A stretch of 64,000 nucleotides of DNA, taken from Pseudomonas sp. R28(2017). Its GTDB lineage: Bacteria > Pseudomonadota > Gammaproteobacteria > Pseudomonadales > Pseudomonadaceae. The notes beneath the pieces were generated by a model. It saw only the letters and a list, made by a program, of their open reading frames with translations, was not told the origin of the DNA and ran no database searches. The position numbers and the translations under genes were made by a program. The stretch spans positions 434,001 to 498,000 of the forward strand of contig NZ_NEHW01000003.1 in NCBI RefSeq assembly GCF_002112505.1, in the 5' to 3' direction. Positions 42,731-51,887 of this stretch are shown in pieces (the first letter of the stretch is position 1; every line of letters starts with the position of its first letter).

Positions 42731-44626
42731 TCAGCCCCAGTGCAGATCCGCAGCCGGCACCGGCCGCCCGAACCAGTACCCCTGCCCCATCTGGCACTGT
42801 TGCTCCAGCAGGAACCGCGCCTGCTCCGCCTGTTCGATGCCCTCGGCATGCACCTGCATGCCCATGCTCCGGGCCAGGGCAATGATCACCCGCACAATGG
42901 CGATGTCATCATCGTCCAGCGGCAAGCCGGCCACGAAGCCCTGGTCGATCTTCAGCTTCTGCACCGGCAAGCGCTTGAGCCGCAGCAGCGACGAGTACCC
43001 CGTGCCGAAATCATCGATGGCCAGGTTCAGGCCCAGCTCACGCAAGCGATGCAGTTGCTCCAGCGCCACCTCCGGGTCTTCCATGACCGCACTCTCGGTC
43101 ACTTCCAGCTCCAGCAGTGCAGGGTCCAGGCCCGTCTCGTGCAACACATCCGCCACCTGTCGGTACAGCTCGCGCTGGCCGAACAAGCGGCTGGAGATAT
43201 TGACGGCAACGAACGCCAGCGTACGTCCTTGTTCCTGCCACTGAACCATCTGCCGGCAGGCCTCTCGCAACACCCAGGCATCGATCTCGGCGATCAGCCC
43301 GGTGCGCTCGGCGATCGGGATGAACTCGCCCGGTGGCACCAGCCCGCGCTCCGGGTGTTGCCAACGGACCAGCGCCTCGACGCCGACCATCTGCGCCGTG
43401 AACAGGTCATGCACGGGCTGGTAGAACACCCGCAGTTCATCCTTGGCCAGTGCCCGGCGCAGCTCGCTGGCGGTCTCCACCCGGTGCTGGGCGTGGGCAG
43501 TCAGTTCCTCGGTGTACAGCGCATAGCAGGCACGGCCATTGCCCTTGGCCTTGAACAGCGCCGAGTCGGCATTGCGCAACAGCTGCTCGGCGCTCAGCGC
43601 GTCATTGGGGAACAGGCTGATACCCACGCTGGCACTGATGAACAGCCGGTGACCATCGAACTCGAAGGGCTCACGCATGCGCTCGATGATGCCCTGCGCC
43701 AGCTTGCCGGCCTGGCCCACCTGCTGGCAGTTCTCGGCCAGCACGCCGAACTCGTCACCGCCCAGGCGTGCCAGGGTCACGTTGTTGCCCACGGTGTCGC
43801 GCAGGCGTTCGCCGACCAGCTTGAGCAACTGGTCGCCGATGGTATGGCCCAGGCCGTCGTTGATGCTCTGAAAGTGGTCGAGGTCGAGCAACAGCAAGGC
43901 GCAGCCGCGCTTGTTGGCCTGCGCTGCGGCCAGCGCCTGTGCGGCGCGGTCGTTGAACAGCAGGCGGTTGGGCAGGCCAGTGAGCGGGTCATGGTGGGCC
44001 AGGTACGCCAGTTCCTGCTCGGTGTGCCTGATCGCACTGATATCGCTGAACACCGCCACGTAATGGGTCAATTCGCCGCTGTCATCGCGGATGGCGCAGA
44101 TCGTCTGCCACTGTGGGTAGATTTCACCGCTTTTGCGGCGGTTCCAGATCTCGCCGCTCCATTCACCCTTCTCGGCCAGGGCAGCGTAGATCTGCTGGTA
44201 GAACGGCACGCCGTGGCGGCCCGACTTGAACTTGCTGGGGCGATGGCCCAGCACTTCTTCCTGCTGGTAGCCGGTGATGCGCATGAAGGCACGGTTGACG
44301 TGCACGATCAGGCCTTGGCGGTCAGTCACCAACACGCCTTCCAGGGTGCTGTCGAACACCGCCGCGGCCATGCGCAGGCGCTCGCGGTCCTCGCTGCGCA
44401 GGCGCGCGCCGATACCGATGAAGTTGAGCAGGCGCGCTCGTGATACGAAGATCAGCAAGGCACTGACCAGCACCCACACCACCACGTTGATCTGCCGGCC
44501 CACGGTCAACGCCAGGGGGTCGTCAGACATACTGTGCAGGACCACCTCGGCCAGCACCAGCCAGAGGAACGAGAGCACCACATACAGCGCGGCCATGCGC
44601 AAGGCGTCGCGAACGGAAACAGACAT
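42731..44626 (-). CDS. PAS-GGDEF-EAL cyclic-di-GMP enzyme
   Basis: Membrane-anchored signalling protein of about 631 residues with two N-terminal hydrophobic helices, a PAS domain (AVFDSTLEGVLVTDRQGLIVHVN, ITGYQQEEVLGHRPS), a GGDEF domain (RLGGDEFGV) and an EAL domain (GVEALVRWQHPERG, AIDDFGTGYSSLLRLKRLPV). Both catalytic signatures look intact, but the RxxD inhibitory site before GGDEF is missing. Start taken at ATG 44626 (MSVSVRDALRM); an in-frame ATG at 44662 would add 12 unconserved-looking residues. Divergent from desA. Confidence 0.93.
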   Translation of the reverse strand: MSVSVRDALRMAALYVVLSFLWLVLAEVVLHSMSDDPLALTVGRQINVVVWVLVSALLIFVSRARLLNFIGIGARLRSEDRERLRMAAAVFDSTLEGVLVTDRQGLIVHVNRAFMRITGYQQEEVLGHRPSKFKSGRHGVPFYQQIYAALAEKGEWSGEIWNRRKSGEIYPQWQTICAIRDDSGELTHYVAVFSDISAIRHTEQELAYLAHHDPLTGLPNRLLFNDRAAQALAAAQANKRGCALLLLDLDHFQSINDGLGHTIGDQLLKLVGERLRDTVGNNVTLARLGGDEFGVLAENCQQVGQAGKLAQGIIERMREPFEFDGHRLFISASVGISLFPNDALSAEQLLRNADSALFKAKGNGRACYALYTEELTAHAQHRVETASELRRALAKDELRVFYQPVHDLFTAQMVGVEALVRWQHPERGLVPPGEFIPIAERTGLIAEIDAWVLREACRQMVQWQEQGRTLAFVAVNISSRLFGQRELYRQVADVLHETGLDPALLELEVTESAVMEDPEVALEQLHRLRELGLNLAIDDFGTGYSSLLRLKRLPVQKLKIDQGFVAGLPLDDDDIAIVRVIIALARSMGMQVHAEGIEQAEQARFLLEQQCQMGQGYWFGRPVPAADLHWG

Positions 44627-44774
44627 GTCGGGGGGGAAAGCCCATGAAAAAGGATGGGGCATTATAAAGGCTGAAACATGCCGTGACTTCCTATCTGAAA
44701 GGGTGACTGGTTTTATTTCCCCGCCAAGGGATAATCACACCCTTCTCCCTGCATTCCCGAGGGCTTCTACACCT

Positions 44775-45959
44775 ATGTGGTACAACGGTCTGCTCGACTT
44801 GTCGGCCTGGCAACTGGTGGGCGTCACCCTGCTGATGACCCACGTGACCATCGTCAGCGTCACGATCTACCTGCATCGCTACTCCGCCCACCGCGCCCTG
44901 GAACTCAATGGCGCGCTCAAGCACTTCTTCCGTTTCTGGCTGTGGCTGACCACGGCGCAGAACACCCGCGAATGGACGGCCGTGCACCGCAAGCACCACG
45001 CCAAGTGCGAAACCCCGGACGACCCACACAGCCCGGTGTACAAGGGCCTTGGCACGGTGTTGCGCAAAGGCGCCGAACTCTACCGCGAAGAGGCGCGCAA
45101 CCCCGAGACCCTGCGCATCTACGGCAAGAACTGCCCGGAAGACTGGATCGAGCGCAACCTCTACTCACGCTACAAGCTCGGCGGCATCGTGCTGATGGCG
45201 GTCATCGACCTGCTGCTGTTCGGCACCATCGGCATCACCATCTGGGCGGTGCAGATGATGTGGATTCCGTTCTGGGCCGCCGGGGTGGTGAATGGCCTGG
45301 GCCACGCGGTCGGCTACCGCAATTTCGAATGCCGCGACGCCGCCACCAACCTGGTGCCGTGGGGTATCGTCATCGGTGGCGAAGAACTGCACAACAACCA
45401 CCACACCTACCCCAACTCGGCCAAGCTCTCGGTCAAGCGTTGGGAGTTCGACATGGGCTGGGCGTGGATCCGCCTGTTCTGCCTGCTGCGCCTGGCCAAG
45501 GTGCAGCGTGTGGCGCCCATCGCCCACCGCGTCGAAGGCAAAGCCAGCCTGGACATGGACACAGCCATGGCCATCCTCAACAACCGCTTCCAGATCATGG
45601 CCCAGTACCGCAAGCTGGTGATCGGCCCGCTGGTCAAGCAGGAACTGGCCAAGGTCGATGCTTCGGTACGCCACCGTTTCCGCCGTGCCAAACGCCTGCT
45701 GTCGCGGGAAACCAGCCTGTTGGAAGACCGCCACCACGTGCGCATCGAGCGTATGCTTGCCCACAGCCAGGCACTGAAGACCATCTACGAGAAGCGCCTG
45801 GCCCTGCAACAGATCTGGGCCCGTACCAGCGCCAACGGCCACGACATGCTGGCGGCCATGAAGGACTGGGTGCACGAGGCCGAGGCCAGTGGCATCCATG
45901 CCCTGCGCGACTTCGCAGCACAGCTGAAAACCTATTCCCTGCGCCCCACTGGCGCCTGA
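44775..45959 (+). CDS. desA: Delta-9 fatty acid desaturase (DesA-like)
   Basis: Membrane di-iron desaturase that introduces a delta-9 double bond into fatty acyl chains of phospholipids, as P. aeruginosa DesA does. The 394-residue protein has the three histidine boxes HRYSAH, HRKHH and HNNHH, and two hydrophobic regions (LVGVTLLMTHVTIVSVTIYL; LGGIVLMAVIDLLLFGTIGITIWAV). The last 110 residues are a charged helical extension. The ATG at 44775 follows GAGGG. As in P. aeruginosa, it lies next to GGDEF-protein genes. Confidence 0.93.
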   Translation: MWYNGLLDLSAWQLVGVTLLMTHVTIVSVTIYLHRYSAHRALELNGALKHFFRFWLWLTTAQNTREWTAVHRKHHAKCETPDDPHSPVYKGLGTVLRKGAELYREEARNPETLRIYGKNCPEDWIERNLYSRYKLGGIVLMAVIDLLLFGTIGITIWAVQMMWIPFWAAGVVNGLGHAVGYRNFECRDAATNLVPWGIVIGGEELHNNHHTYPNSAKLSVKRWEFDMGWAWIRLFCLLRLAKVQRVAPIAHRVEGKASLDMDTAMAILNNRFQIMAQYRKLVIGPLVKQELAKVDASVRHRFRRAKRLLSRETSLLEDRHHVRIERMLAHSQALKTIYEKRLALQQIWARTSANGHDMLAAMKDWVHEAEASGIHALRDFAAQLKTYSLRPTGA

Positions 45960-45971
45960 TAGCCGCTGATC

Positions 45972-45996
45972 GGCACGCCCTGCAACGGGGCGTGCC
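45972..45996 (+). terminator. Hairpin after desA
   Basis: Perfect 9-base stem GGCACGCCC/GGGCGTGCC just after the desA stop. No strong T-run follows. Confidence 0.5.
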
Positions 45997-46100
45997 TGCT
46001 GGAACTTCCCCCCTGAAAATCCACTCAAACCCGGCATATCGCCCGCGTGGCGGGCCGGTCCGTGGCCGCGCGCCTTATCAATGAGAACTGCTCCGTGCTC

Positions 46101-47087
46101 ATGGCCAAGAACCTTCCTCCGTCGTTGTCAGGTACCCCGCCTCCCGAAGCCGCACAAACCTTGCTGGCCCTGCTCCACGCCCAGGGCGAGGTCGCCCGCC
46201 TGAGTGAACGCGAACAGCTCTACAGCTCGCTGCTCGACAGCGTCAACGCCGTGCTCTGGGCCTTCGACTGGGAGACCCGCCAGGTGCTCTACGTCAGCCC
46301 CGCCTACGAACGCATCTTCGGTCGCCCGGCCAGCCTGGTGCTGGCCGACTACAACGAATGGCGCGACAGCATCTACCCCGACGACCTGGAATTCGCCGAA
46401 CGCAGCTTGGCGCAGGTGCTGCTCAAGGGCGCAGTGGAAGACCGCGAATACCGCATCCTCAACGCCAGCGGCCAGGTGCGCTGGCTCAGCGACAAGTGCT
46501 ACATCAACCAGCAGAGCGACGGCGAGCGGGTGATCATCGTCGGCATCGCCGAAGACATCACCGAAAAGAAGCAGCTCGAAGGCGAACTGCAGCGCCTGGC
46601 CACCACCGACGTGCTGACCCAGAGCAGCAACCGCCGGCACTTCTTCGAATGCGCCCAGCAAGCCTTCGACAGTGCCCGTGAAGACGGCACGCCACTGGCC
46701 TTCCTGCTGCTGGACATCGACGACTTCAAGCGCATCAACGACAGCTACGGGCACCAGGAAGGCGACCAGGTATTGCAGCGTATCGCCGACAGCGGCAAGG
46801 CCGTGCTACGCCGTGGCGACCTGTTCGGGCGTATCGGTGGCGAGGAGTTCGCGGCGGTGTTCCCGGGCTGCAATGCACAGGTGGCCGAGCAGATTGCCGA
46901 GCGCCTGCAACGGGAGATTCAGCGGCAGGGCTTCAGCCATGGTGATGAAACGTACTGCGTCACGGTGAGCCAGGGGCTGACCGGGCTGACGGACGAAGAC
47001 GAGTCGCTGGACAGCTTGTTCGCCCGTGCCGATGCGGCGATGTACCGGGCCAAGCGGCAAGGCAAGAACCAGATAGTCCGAGGCTGA
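46101..47087 (+). CDS. PAS-GGDEF diguanylate cyclase
   Basis: Soluble diguanylate cyclase, about 328 residues. A PAS/PAC domain (SVNAVLWAFDWETRQVLYVSPAYERIFGRP ... REYRILNASGQVRWL) precedes a GGDEF domain with GGEEF and an intact RxxD inhibitory site (RRGD five residues before it). The usual TDxLTGLPNRR sequence is altered to TDVLTQSSNRR. No membrane segment is seen. I used the ATG at 46101 (MAKNLPPSLSG); upstream in-frame starts at 46047 and GTG 46095 are possible. Confidence 0.92.
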   Translation: MAKNLPPSLSGTPPPEAAQTLLALLHAQGEVARLSEREQLYSSLLDSVNAVLWAFDWETRQVLYVSPAYERIFGRPASLVLADYNEWRDSIYPDDLEFAERSLAQVLLKGAVEDREYRILNASGQVRWLSDKCYINQQSDGERVIIVGIAEDITEKKQLEGELQRLATTDVLTQSSNRRHFFECAQQAFDSAREDGTPLAFLLLDIDDFKRINDSYGHQEGDQVLQRIADSGKAVLRRGDLFGRIGGEEFAAVFPGCNAQVAEQIAERLQREIQRQGFSHGDETYCVTVSQGLTGLTDEDESLDSLFARADAAMYRAKRQGKNQIVRG

Positions 47088-47089
47088 CT

Positions 47090-47208
47090 GGGGCTGCTGC
47101 GCAGCCCTTCGCGGGCAAGCCCGCTCCCACAAAGTACGGCGCCGCCCTCTAGAGCTCTACCATTCCTGTGGGAGCGGGCTCGCCCGCGAAGGGCTGCGAA
47201 GCGGCCCC
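47090..47208. repeat. REP pair with flanking hairpins
   Basis: Inverted REP copies (GCGGGCAAGCCCGCTCCC and GGGAGCGGGCTCGCCCGC) flanked by GGGCTGCTGCGCAGCCC and GGGCTGCGAAGCGGCCCC. Located between convergent genes. Confidence 0.9.
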
Positions 47209-47214
47209 AATATC

Positions 47215-48477
47215 TCAAGTCGAAGCTGGCGCTTCAGGAGCAGGCGGTTCCTCACCCTGCGGTTTCACCTCAGGATTCTCCACCTTGCGCAACCGGTTGA
47301 GCTCAGGCAGCCCAACCTTCAGCAAGCGTGCCGTCTTGTTGCTGGCGATCTTCTCCAGCCCCTGATCCGCCGGCAGCCGCGCCAGTTGCCCGGCCAGGTT
47401 CAAGGCCAGGATCTCCCGCGAATACACCCCGCCACCCAGCTGGTAGATCGCCGCGATCAGCTCGCGCAGGCTCAGCGGCAGGCGCCAGCGGGTACGCAAC
47501 GCCGAGCCGAATGCTGCGCCAAACTCGTTGAGCGACTGCTGCACCCGGTCCTCGTCCAGCTCACCACCGGCCAGGCGCCACTCCTGCAGGCAGCGCAACA
47601 CCGCCAGGTCGCCCAGGCAATGCAGCAGGCCGGCACAATAGCAGCGCTCCTGATCCAGCTCGAGCATGCGCGCCAGCGTACGGGCGTATTCGGCCGTGTG
47701 CAGCGACAGGTTCCAGTAATGCGTGGCATGTTGCGTCAGCAGCGGGTCACTCAGGCGTGCGCTGCGCTTGAGGGTGAGCCCGAGAATCAGGTTCATGCTC
47801 TGGGTGCTGCCGAGCTTGTTCAGCGCCTGCATCAGCGTCTGCACCGGTGCGTCACGGTGCAGGCTGGCACTGTTGGCAGCGGCGATGAGCACCGCCGTGA
47901 TCTGCGGGTCGTCGCGCACTTCCTCTTCGAGCACCTTGAGGTTCAGGCCCTGCGGGTTGAGTGCGCGCTTGATCGCCACCTGCACGTCAGCGAACAGCGG
48001 CCCGCCATCGGCGGTGGCGCGGCGCTGTTCGAGGTAGGCCGGCAGGTTGGCGCCAGGCTGCAACGGCGGCACCGGGCAGGCGATCTGCTCGCCCACGGCC
48101 AGCAGCAGCTCTTCCAGGCTCTTGCGCAGCTTGTCCAGGTTCAGCGGCTTGCTCAGGTAGGCCGTGGGGTGCAGCGGCAACGCTTCGCGCACGCTGGCGC
48201 TGTCGCTGCGGTTGCTCATGAGAATGAACGGCAGCCCCGGGCCCTTGGCGCGCACCTTGCGCAGCAGGTCAAGGCCATCGAAGCCCGACAGTTCGCGCGC
48301 AGCGATGATCAGGTCGGGTTTGCTGGCCAGCGCCGTAAGCGCTTCAGAGCCGTCGGCGCAGACCTGCAAGCGCGCATCACAACGCACACTGAGCAACATT
48401 TCGCTCAGCATTTCGCGTACCCAAGGGTCGCCTTCGGCAATCAATACGCACGGCGGCGTGGGGTCTGCAGCACTCAT
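47215..48477 (-). CDS. Pseudo-receiver and HDOD domain signalling protein
   Basis: A 420-residue protein: N-terminal receiver-like domain (residues 10-125), then an HDOD domain (about 145-340), then a Pro/Glu-rich tail. The receiver keeps acidic residues E15 and D17, S89 and K110, but the phosphoacceptor position is alanine (A60 in IIAARELSGFDG). It is therefore unlikely to be phosphorylated in the usual way. HDOD domains occur in signalling and motility control. Start ATG 48477 follows GGAG; a TTG two codons upstream is less likely. Confidence 0.85.
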   Translation of the reverse strand: MSAADPTPPCVLIAEGDPWVREMLSEMLLSVRCDARLQVCADGSEALTALASKPDLIIAARELSGFDGLDLLRKVRAKGPGLPFILMSNRSDSASVREALPLHPTAYLSKPLNLDKLRKSLEELLLAVGEQIACPVPPLQPGANLPAYLEQRRATADGGPLFADVQVAIKRALNPQGLNLKVLEEEVRDDPQITAVLIAAANSASLHRDAPVQTLMQALNKLGSTQSMNLILGLTLKRSARLSDPLLTQHATHYWNLSLHTAEYARTLARMLELDQERCYCAGLLHCLGDLAVLRCLQEWRLAGGELDEDRVQQSLNEFGAAFGSALRTRWRLPLSLRELIAAIYQLGGGVYSREILALNLAGQLARLPADQGLEKIASNKTARLLKVGLPELNRLRKVENPEVKPQGEEPPAPEAPAST

Positions 48478-48570
48478 GGCCAACTCCTGAATATCCCTGA
48501 CACACAGTCCTTCGCAGCTTCCAAGGCAAATCCTCCCACAACCATAGCGTCACACGGCTTTTCTGGGCAC

Positions 48571-48600
48571 AAAAAAAACCCGCCGAAGCGGGTTTTTTTT
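48571..48600. terminator. Strong intrinsic terminator of gabT
   Basis: Perfect symmetrical hairpin, eight A's, then ACCCGC CGAA GCGGGT, then eight T's. It reads equally on both strands; it lies 15 bases after gabT and upstream of the next minus-strand gene. Confidence 0.93.
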
Positions 48601-48614
48601 AGAAGCGCATCACA

Positions 48615-49892
48615 TCAGGCGAGTTCAGCGAAGCACTCTTCGATGATGGCCAGGCCTTTGTCCAGCAGCGCGTCTTCGGCGGTCAGCGGAACCAGGATAC
48701 GCAGGACGTTGCCGTAAGTACCGCAGGACAGCAGGATCAGACCCTTGTCGCGTGCCTTGGCCACAACCTGGGCAACGGCAGCAGCGTTCGGGGTGTGGGT
48801 GCCTTTTTCGAAGACTTCCACAGCGATCATCGAGCCCAGACCGCGGACGTCGCCGATGATCGGGTGCTTCTTCTGGATTTCGCGCAGGCCAGTGGTCAGG
48901 CGCTCACCGACAGCCTTGCTGCGGTCCAGCAGTTTTTCTTCCTCGAACACCTGGATAACGGCCAGGGCCGCGGCGCAGGCGATCGGCGAGCCGGCGTAGG
49001 TGCCGCCCAGGCCGCCCGGAGCGATGGCGTCCATGATCTCGGCCTTGCCGCACACACCGGCCAGCGGGAAGCCGCCAGCGATGGATTTGGCGAAGGTGGT
49101 CAGGTCAGGCGCGACGCCCATCTGTTCCATGGCGAAGAAGGTGCCGGTACGGCCAGCGCCGGTCTGCACTTCGTCGGCGATCAGCAGGATGCCGTGCTTG
49201 TCGCACAGCTCGCGCAGGCGCTTCATCAGCTCTTTCGGCGCTGGCAGGAAGCCGCCTTCGCCTTGTACGGGCTCGAGGATGATCGCGGCGATGTCGCGCG
49301 GCTCGGCGTCGTTCTTGAAGATGCGCTCGACCGAAGCGATGGCGTCGTCAACGCTCACACCGTGCAGTTCGCTCGGGAACAGGGCGCGGAAGATGCCGCC
49401 TGGCATCAGGCCCATGCCAGCGGAGTACGGCACGACCTTGCCGGTCAGGCCCAGGGTCATCATGGTACGGCCGTGGTAACCGCCGGTGAAGGCGATCACG
49501 CCAGCGCGGCCAGTGGCGGCACGGGCGATCTTGACGGCGTTCTCGACGGCTTCGGAGCCGGTGGAAACCAGCAGGGTCTTCTTGTCGAAGTCACCTGGGA
49601 CCAGCTTGTTGATCTTCTCGCACAGCTCGACGTAAGGCTCGTAGGCCAGCACCTGGAAGCAGGTGTGGCTGACCTTGGTCAGCTGCTCTTGCACAGCTGC
49701 AACCACTTTCGGGTGCAGGTGGCCGGTGTTCAGTACTGCGATGCCGCCGGCGAAGTCGATCAGTTCGCGGCCTTCAACGTCGATCACTGTCGAGTTCTTC
49801 GCCGATTCGACGAAGATCGGGTGAATTTGGCCAACGCCACGTGGGACGGCGGCTACACGACGTTGCATCAAGGATTCGTTGGTCTTGCTCAT
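48615..49892 (-). CDS. gabT: 4-aminobutyrate aminotransferase
   Basis: PLP-dependent class III transaminase converting GABA and 2-oxoglutarate to succinate semialdehyde and glutamate (also active on 5-aminovalerate in pseudomonads). The 425-residue protein has STGSEAVENAVKIARAATGR, FTGGYHGRT, the PLP Asp in LIADEVQTGAGRTG, and the Schiff-base lysine in LTTFAKSIAGGFPL. I chose the ATG at 49892 (MSKTNESLMQRR) after GAGGG; 40 upstream codons are unlikely. It follows gabD by 182 bases. Confidence 0.96.
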   Translation of the reverse strand: MSKTNESLMQRRVAAVPRGVGQIHPIFVESAKNSTVIDVEGRELIDFAGGIAVLNTGHLHPKVVAAVQEQLTKVSHTCFQVLAYEPYVELCEKINKLVPGDFDKKTLLVSTGSEAVENAVKIARAATGRAGVIAFTGGYHGRTMMTLGLTGKVVPYSAGMGLMPGGIFRALFPSELHGVSVDDAIASVERIFKNDAEPRDIAAIILEPVQGEGGFLPAPKELMKRLRELCDKHGILLIADEVQTGAGRTGTFFAMEQMGVAPDLTTFAKSIAGGFPLAGVCGKAEIMDAIAPGGLGGTYAGSPIACAAALAVIQVFEEEKLLDRSKAVGERLTTGLREIQKKHPIIGDVRGLGSMIAVEVFEKGTHTPNAAAVAQVVAKARDKGLILLSCGTYGNVLRILVPLTAEDALLDKGLAIIEECFAELA

Positions 49893-50074
49893 GGTGCCCT
49901 CATTTGCGCCGATCAGCGGCGCTTTTATTCGGGGGTGGCTGGGTGTGCTCGCGAACAGTATTCGTTGATCGACTGCCGTGAACGCCCTGGCCACCAGGTA
50001 CTGCGATGTCAAAAAGGCCAGCGAGACGTCGCTCTCGCGCCCCGCTGGCAGAGGTAAAACCGTTTACCCGGCGA

Positions 50075-51517
50075 TCAGACGCTGATGCACAGGTATTTGA
50101 TTTCGAGGTAGTCCTCGATACCGTACTTGGAGCCTTCGCGGCCCAGGCCCGAAGCCTTGATGCCGCCGAATGGCGCGACTTCGTTGGAGATCAGGCCGGT
50201 GTTGATACCCACCATGCCGTATTCCAGGGCCTCGGCAACACGGAACACACGGCTCATGTCACGGGCGTAGAAGTACGAGGCCAGGCCGAATTCGGTGTCG
50301 TTGGACATGGCGATGACTTCGGCTTCGTCTTTGAAGCGGAACAGCGGCGCCAGTGGGCCGAAGGTCTCTTCCTTGGCGACTGCAGCGGTTTTCGGCACGT
50401 CGACCAGAATGGTCGGTTCGAAGAAGTTGCCTTCGATCAGCTTGCCACCGGACAGCACCTTGGCGCCTTTGCCAACGGCGTCTTCGATGTGTTCCTGGAC
50501 CTTGGCGACAGCCTTGCCGTCGATCAGCGGGCCAGTGGTGGTGCCTTCTTCCAGGCCGTTACCGATCTTCAGCTTGGCGACTGCAGCGGCCAGCTTCTGG
50601 GCGAACGCGTCGTAGACGCCGTCCTGCACGTAGATACGGTTGGCGCAGACGCAGGTCTGGCCGTTGTTGCGGTACTTGGAGATGATCGCGCCCTCGACCG
50701 CCTTGTCCAGGTCGGCGTCGTCGAACACGATGAACGGGGCGTTGCCACCCAGCTCCAGGGAAACCTTCTTGATGTCCTTGGCGCATTCTTCCATCAGCTG
50801 GCGGCCGATTTCGGTCGAGCCGGTGAAGGACAGCTTGCGTACCAGGGAGTTGCCGGTCAGCTCGCCGCCGACTTCGCCAGCGCTGCCGGTAACCACGCTC
50901 AGCACACCCGCCGGGATGCCGGCGCGGGTGGCCAGCTCGACCAGGGCCAGGGCGGAGTACGGGGTCTGCGAAGCAGGCTTGAGCACCATGGTGCAGCCAG
51001 CGGCCAGGGCCGGGCCGGCTTTACGGGTGATCATCGCGGCCGGGAAGTTCCACGGGGTGATGGCCGCGGTAACGCCGATCGGCTGCTTGATGACGATCAG
51101 GCGCTTGTCTGGCTGGTGGCCTGGGATGGTGTCACCGTAGACGCGCTTGGCTTCTTCGGCGAACCACTCGATGAACGAGGCGGCGTAGGCGATTTCGCCC
51201 TTGGCTTCGGCCAGCGGCTTGCCTTGTTCGGTGGTCATCAGGCGAGCCAGGTCGTCCTGGTTCTCGATCATCAGTTCGAACCAGCGACGCAGCTTGTTCG
51301 AACGCTCCTTGGCGGTCAGTGCGCGCCAGGCCGGCAGGGCCTTGTCGGCAGCTTCGATGGCGCGGCGGGTTTCCGCGGTGCCCATCTTCGGCACGGTACC
51401 GATGACTTCACCAGTGGCCGGGTTGGTCACATTGATGGTCTGGCCGCTGTCCGCATCCAGCCACTCACCGTTGATGAAGGCTTGCTGGCGGAACAACTGA
51501 GCGTCTTTGAGCTGCAT
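50075..51517 (-). CDS. gabD: Succinate-semialdehyde dehydrogenase (NADP+)
   Basis: Oxidises succinate semialdehyde (and glutarate semialdehyde) to the diacid. The 480-residue aldehyde dehydrogenase has the NAD(P)-binding TPWNFPAAMITRK and FTGSTEIGRQLM, catalytic Glu in VSLELGGNAPFIVFDDAD, and the cysteine in NNGQTCVCANRIYVQ. Start ATG 51517 (MQLKDAQLFRQQAFING) after GGGAAG; the frame extends 79 codons upstream through intergenic DNA. First gene of gabDT. Confidence 0.96.
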   Translation of the reverse strand: MQLKDAQLFRQQAFINGEWLDADSGQTINVTNPATGEVIGTVPKMGTAETRRAIEAADKALPAWRALTAKERSNKLRRWFELMIENQDDLARLMTTEQGKPLAEAKGEIAYAASFIEWFAEEAKRVYGDTIPGHQPDKRLIVIKQPIGVTAAITPWNFPAAMITRKAGPALAAGCTMVLKPASQTPYSALALVELATRAGIPAGVLSVVTGSAGEVGGELTGNSLVRKLSFTGSTEIGRQLMEECAKDIKKVSLELGGNAPFIVFDDADLDKAVEGAIISKYRNNGQTCVCANRIYVQDGVYDAFAQKLAAAVAKLKIGNGLEEGTTTGPLIDGKAVAKVQEHIEDAVGKGAKVLSGGKLIEGNFFEPTILVDVPKTAAVAKEETFGPLAPLFRFKDEAEVIAMSNDTEFGLASYFYARDMSRVFRVAEALEYGMVGINTGLISNEVAPFGGIKASGLGREGSKYGIEDYLEIKYLCISV

Positions 51518-51571
51518 GTCGGCTTCCCGAATTGTTGATTGTTTGAAAAGCGCCCAAGGCAGGGCATCGAG

Positions 51572-51656
51572 CGTTTGAAATCTCAAACGAATGCTAAGCG
51601 GCTGCTGGGGTGTTGGACAATAGGCTGTTCGAAAAAAAGAACGAATGGTCGAACAG
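51572..51656 (-). promoter_or_regulatory. Inverted repeats upstream of gabD
   Basis: Two perfect dyads lie in the gabD leader: CGTTTGA-N4-TCAAACG (51572-51589), and CTGTTCGA-N16-TCGAACAG (51625-51656), the latter enclosing TTCG...CGAA. Candidate regulator sites for the gab operon; no regulator gene is adjacent. The rest of the 370-base gap to astA holds a REP pair. Confidence 0.4.
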
Positions 51657-51689
51657 ACTGGGTAAAAATTCATGATTCTGCACAGTGGC

Positions 51690-51826
51690 AACCGGCCGCT
51701 TCGCGGGCAAGTCGGGGCGCCGAACCGCCGCTCCCACAGGTACTGCACAGGCACTGAAAACTGTGGAGATCCTGTGGGAGCGGCGGTTCGGCGCCCCGAC
51801 TTGCCCGAGAAGAGGTCGGTACAGGT
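51690..51826. repeat. Long REP pair, GTCGGGGCGCCGAACC variant
   Basis: Inverted copies with core GGGCAAGTCGGGGCGCCG continuing AACCGCCGCTCCCACAGG; each arm is longer than the other REPs of the window. The central CGGGGCGCCGAACCGC replaces the usual CCGC. Located between gabD and astA. Confidence 0.88.
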
Positions 51827-51854
51827 TAGACGATGCAGCTGAAGGAAATGTGAT

Positions 51855-51875
51855 GGGAGGACCGACGGCCCTCCC
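51855..51875 (-). terminator. Possible terminator of astA
   Basis: GGGAGG...CCCTCCC hairpin 13 bases after the astA stop on the minus strand, followed by a moderately T-rich stretch. Confidence 0.4.
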
Positions 51876-51887
51876 GGCAGGAATCGA

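Noticed and set aside
51518..51754. N-terminal extension of gabD to an upstream start
   Set aside because: The frame is open for 79 codons, but it runs through a REP and the dyad-containing leader. MQLKDAQLFRQQ with a ribosome site gives the usual 480-residue enzyme.
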